A stretch of 64,000 nt of DNA, from NCBI GenBank assembly GCA_021730635.1, contig JAJNNC010000006.1:423364-487363 (forward strand). Reading direction: 5' to 3'. The DNA is from Catalimonadaceae bacterium JC749 (lineage in GTDB: Bacteria > Bacteroidota > Bacteroidia > Cytophagales > Cyclobacteriaceae). Both the position numbers and the translations under genes were made by a program. Position 1 is the first letter of the stretch. Each line of letters opens with the position of its first letter. Below are positions 63,890 through 64,000 of the stretch, piece by piece. The notes below the pieces were generated by a model. It worked only from the letters and a program-made list of their open reading frames with translations. It made no database searches and was not told the DNA's origin.

Positions 63890-64000
63890 ATGAAGATAAG
63901 TGGTATATATTGGGATAGACTACTATTTGTATCATTACCATTATGGGTGATAGTTGCCTTAATATACCTTTTAGCCCATAATACTGAAATAAAAGATTAT
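63890..64000 (+). CDS. Cassette 5: membrane protein, N-terminal part (cut by window edge)
   Basis: The frame opens at an ATG and runs off the edge, giving 37 residues with a hydrophobic segment LLFVSLPLWVIVALIYLLA typical of a membrane anchor or signal. It lies 14 nt after the attC R' core. If the pattern holds, the cassette should close with GCCCGCTAAC. Confidence 0.6.
   Translation, partial: MKISGIYWDRLLFVSLPLWVIVALIYLLAHNTEIKDY

Larger units (their letters stand above)
59198..64000 (+). mobile_element. Integron-like platform: recombinase plus cassette array (right end cut)
   Basis: One recombinase gene, an AT-rich spacer with a likely attI, four complete single-gene cassettes and the start of a fifth, all on the plus strand, with four attC-like sites in between. 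Cassettes 1-4 each start with GTTRRRY-like bases and close with the exact 10-nt complement. The array continues beyond the window. The recombinase, not on the opposite strand as in most integrons, points along the cassettes. Confidence 0.85.

Noticed and set aside
1..64000. CRISPR arrays, tRNA or rRNA genes, insertion-sequence transposases
   Set aside because: I looked in all gaps and found no regular spaced repeats, cloverleaf-like sequences or transposase frames.

Overview
The window looks like a chromosomal segment of a member of the Bacteroidota, probably of the order Cytophagales. The signs are two SusC/SusD outer-membrane pairs, a FecR/ECF-sigma signalling unit, DUF4380, DUF5107 and DUF1080 proteins, permease-prefix-domain transporters, almost no Shine-Dalgarno sequences, and many secreted proteins and lipoproteins. 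I saw no rRNA or tRNA gene and no CRISPR array.

Region 1 (1-30.9 kb) is a carbohydrate-use island, nearly all on the minus strand. It holds a partial zinc alcohol dehydrogenase coupled to an aldo/keto reductase, a LacI regulator, and an operon of dgoK, a TIM-barrel lipoprotein and an Nramp-like transporter. Next come a quinoprotein dehydrogenase with a built-in cytochrome c, a DUF4380 protein, two Tat-signal enolase-superfamily dehydratases (one a convincing galactonate dehydratase) and a SusD/SusC pair. A third Tat-signal enolase-superfamily enzyme and a second LacI regulator follow, then DUF5107, a GH123-like protein, SusD, SusC with an STN domain, FecR and an ECF sigma factor. Together the genes suggest sugar oxidation and dehydration in the periplasm, import of the keto-deoxy acid, and its phosphorylation by DgoK. 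Five copies of a TTAATCG-type palindrome mark a likely LacI regulon.

Region 2 (31-59 kb) is mostly ordinary. It has a PadR regulator with two FtsX-like permeases that share a 196-bp near-identical block, and a TetR-TolC-MFP-RND efflux operon with two matching operators. It also has methionine aminopeptidase, a DUF1080 lipoprotein, cystathionine beta-synthase, an SPFH protein, citrate synthase, a PAS histidine kinase, a class III aminotransferase, a HAD hydrolase, MOSC and PIG-L proteins, and a PIN toxin gene broken by one stop codon inside a pair of attC-like inverted repeats.

Region 3 (59.2-64 kb) is the most striking part. A tyrosine recombinase with a long extra N-terminus is followed, in the same direction, by four complete gene cassettes and the start of a fifth. 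Cassettes 1 to 4 each begin with GTTRRRY-like bases and end with their exact 10-nt complement, and they are separated by imperfect stems with extrahelical bases, as in integron attC sites. The recombinase lacks the integron-specific insert between its Lys and His boxes, so this appears to be an unusual integron-like system. The cassette genes encode mainly secreted or membrane proteins of unknown function.
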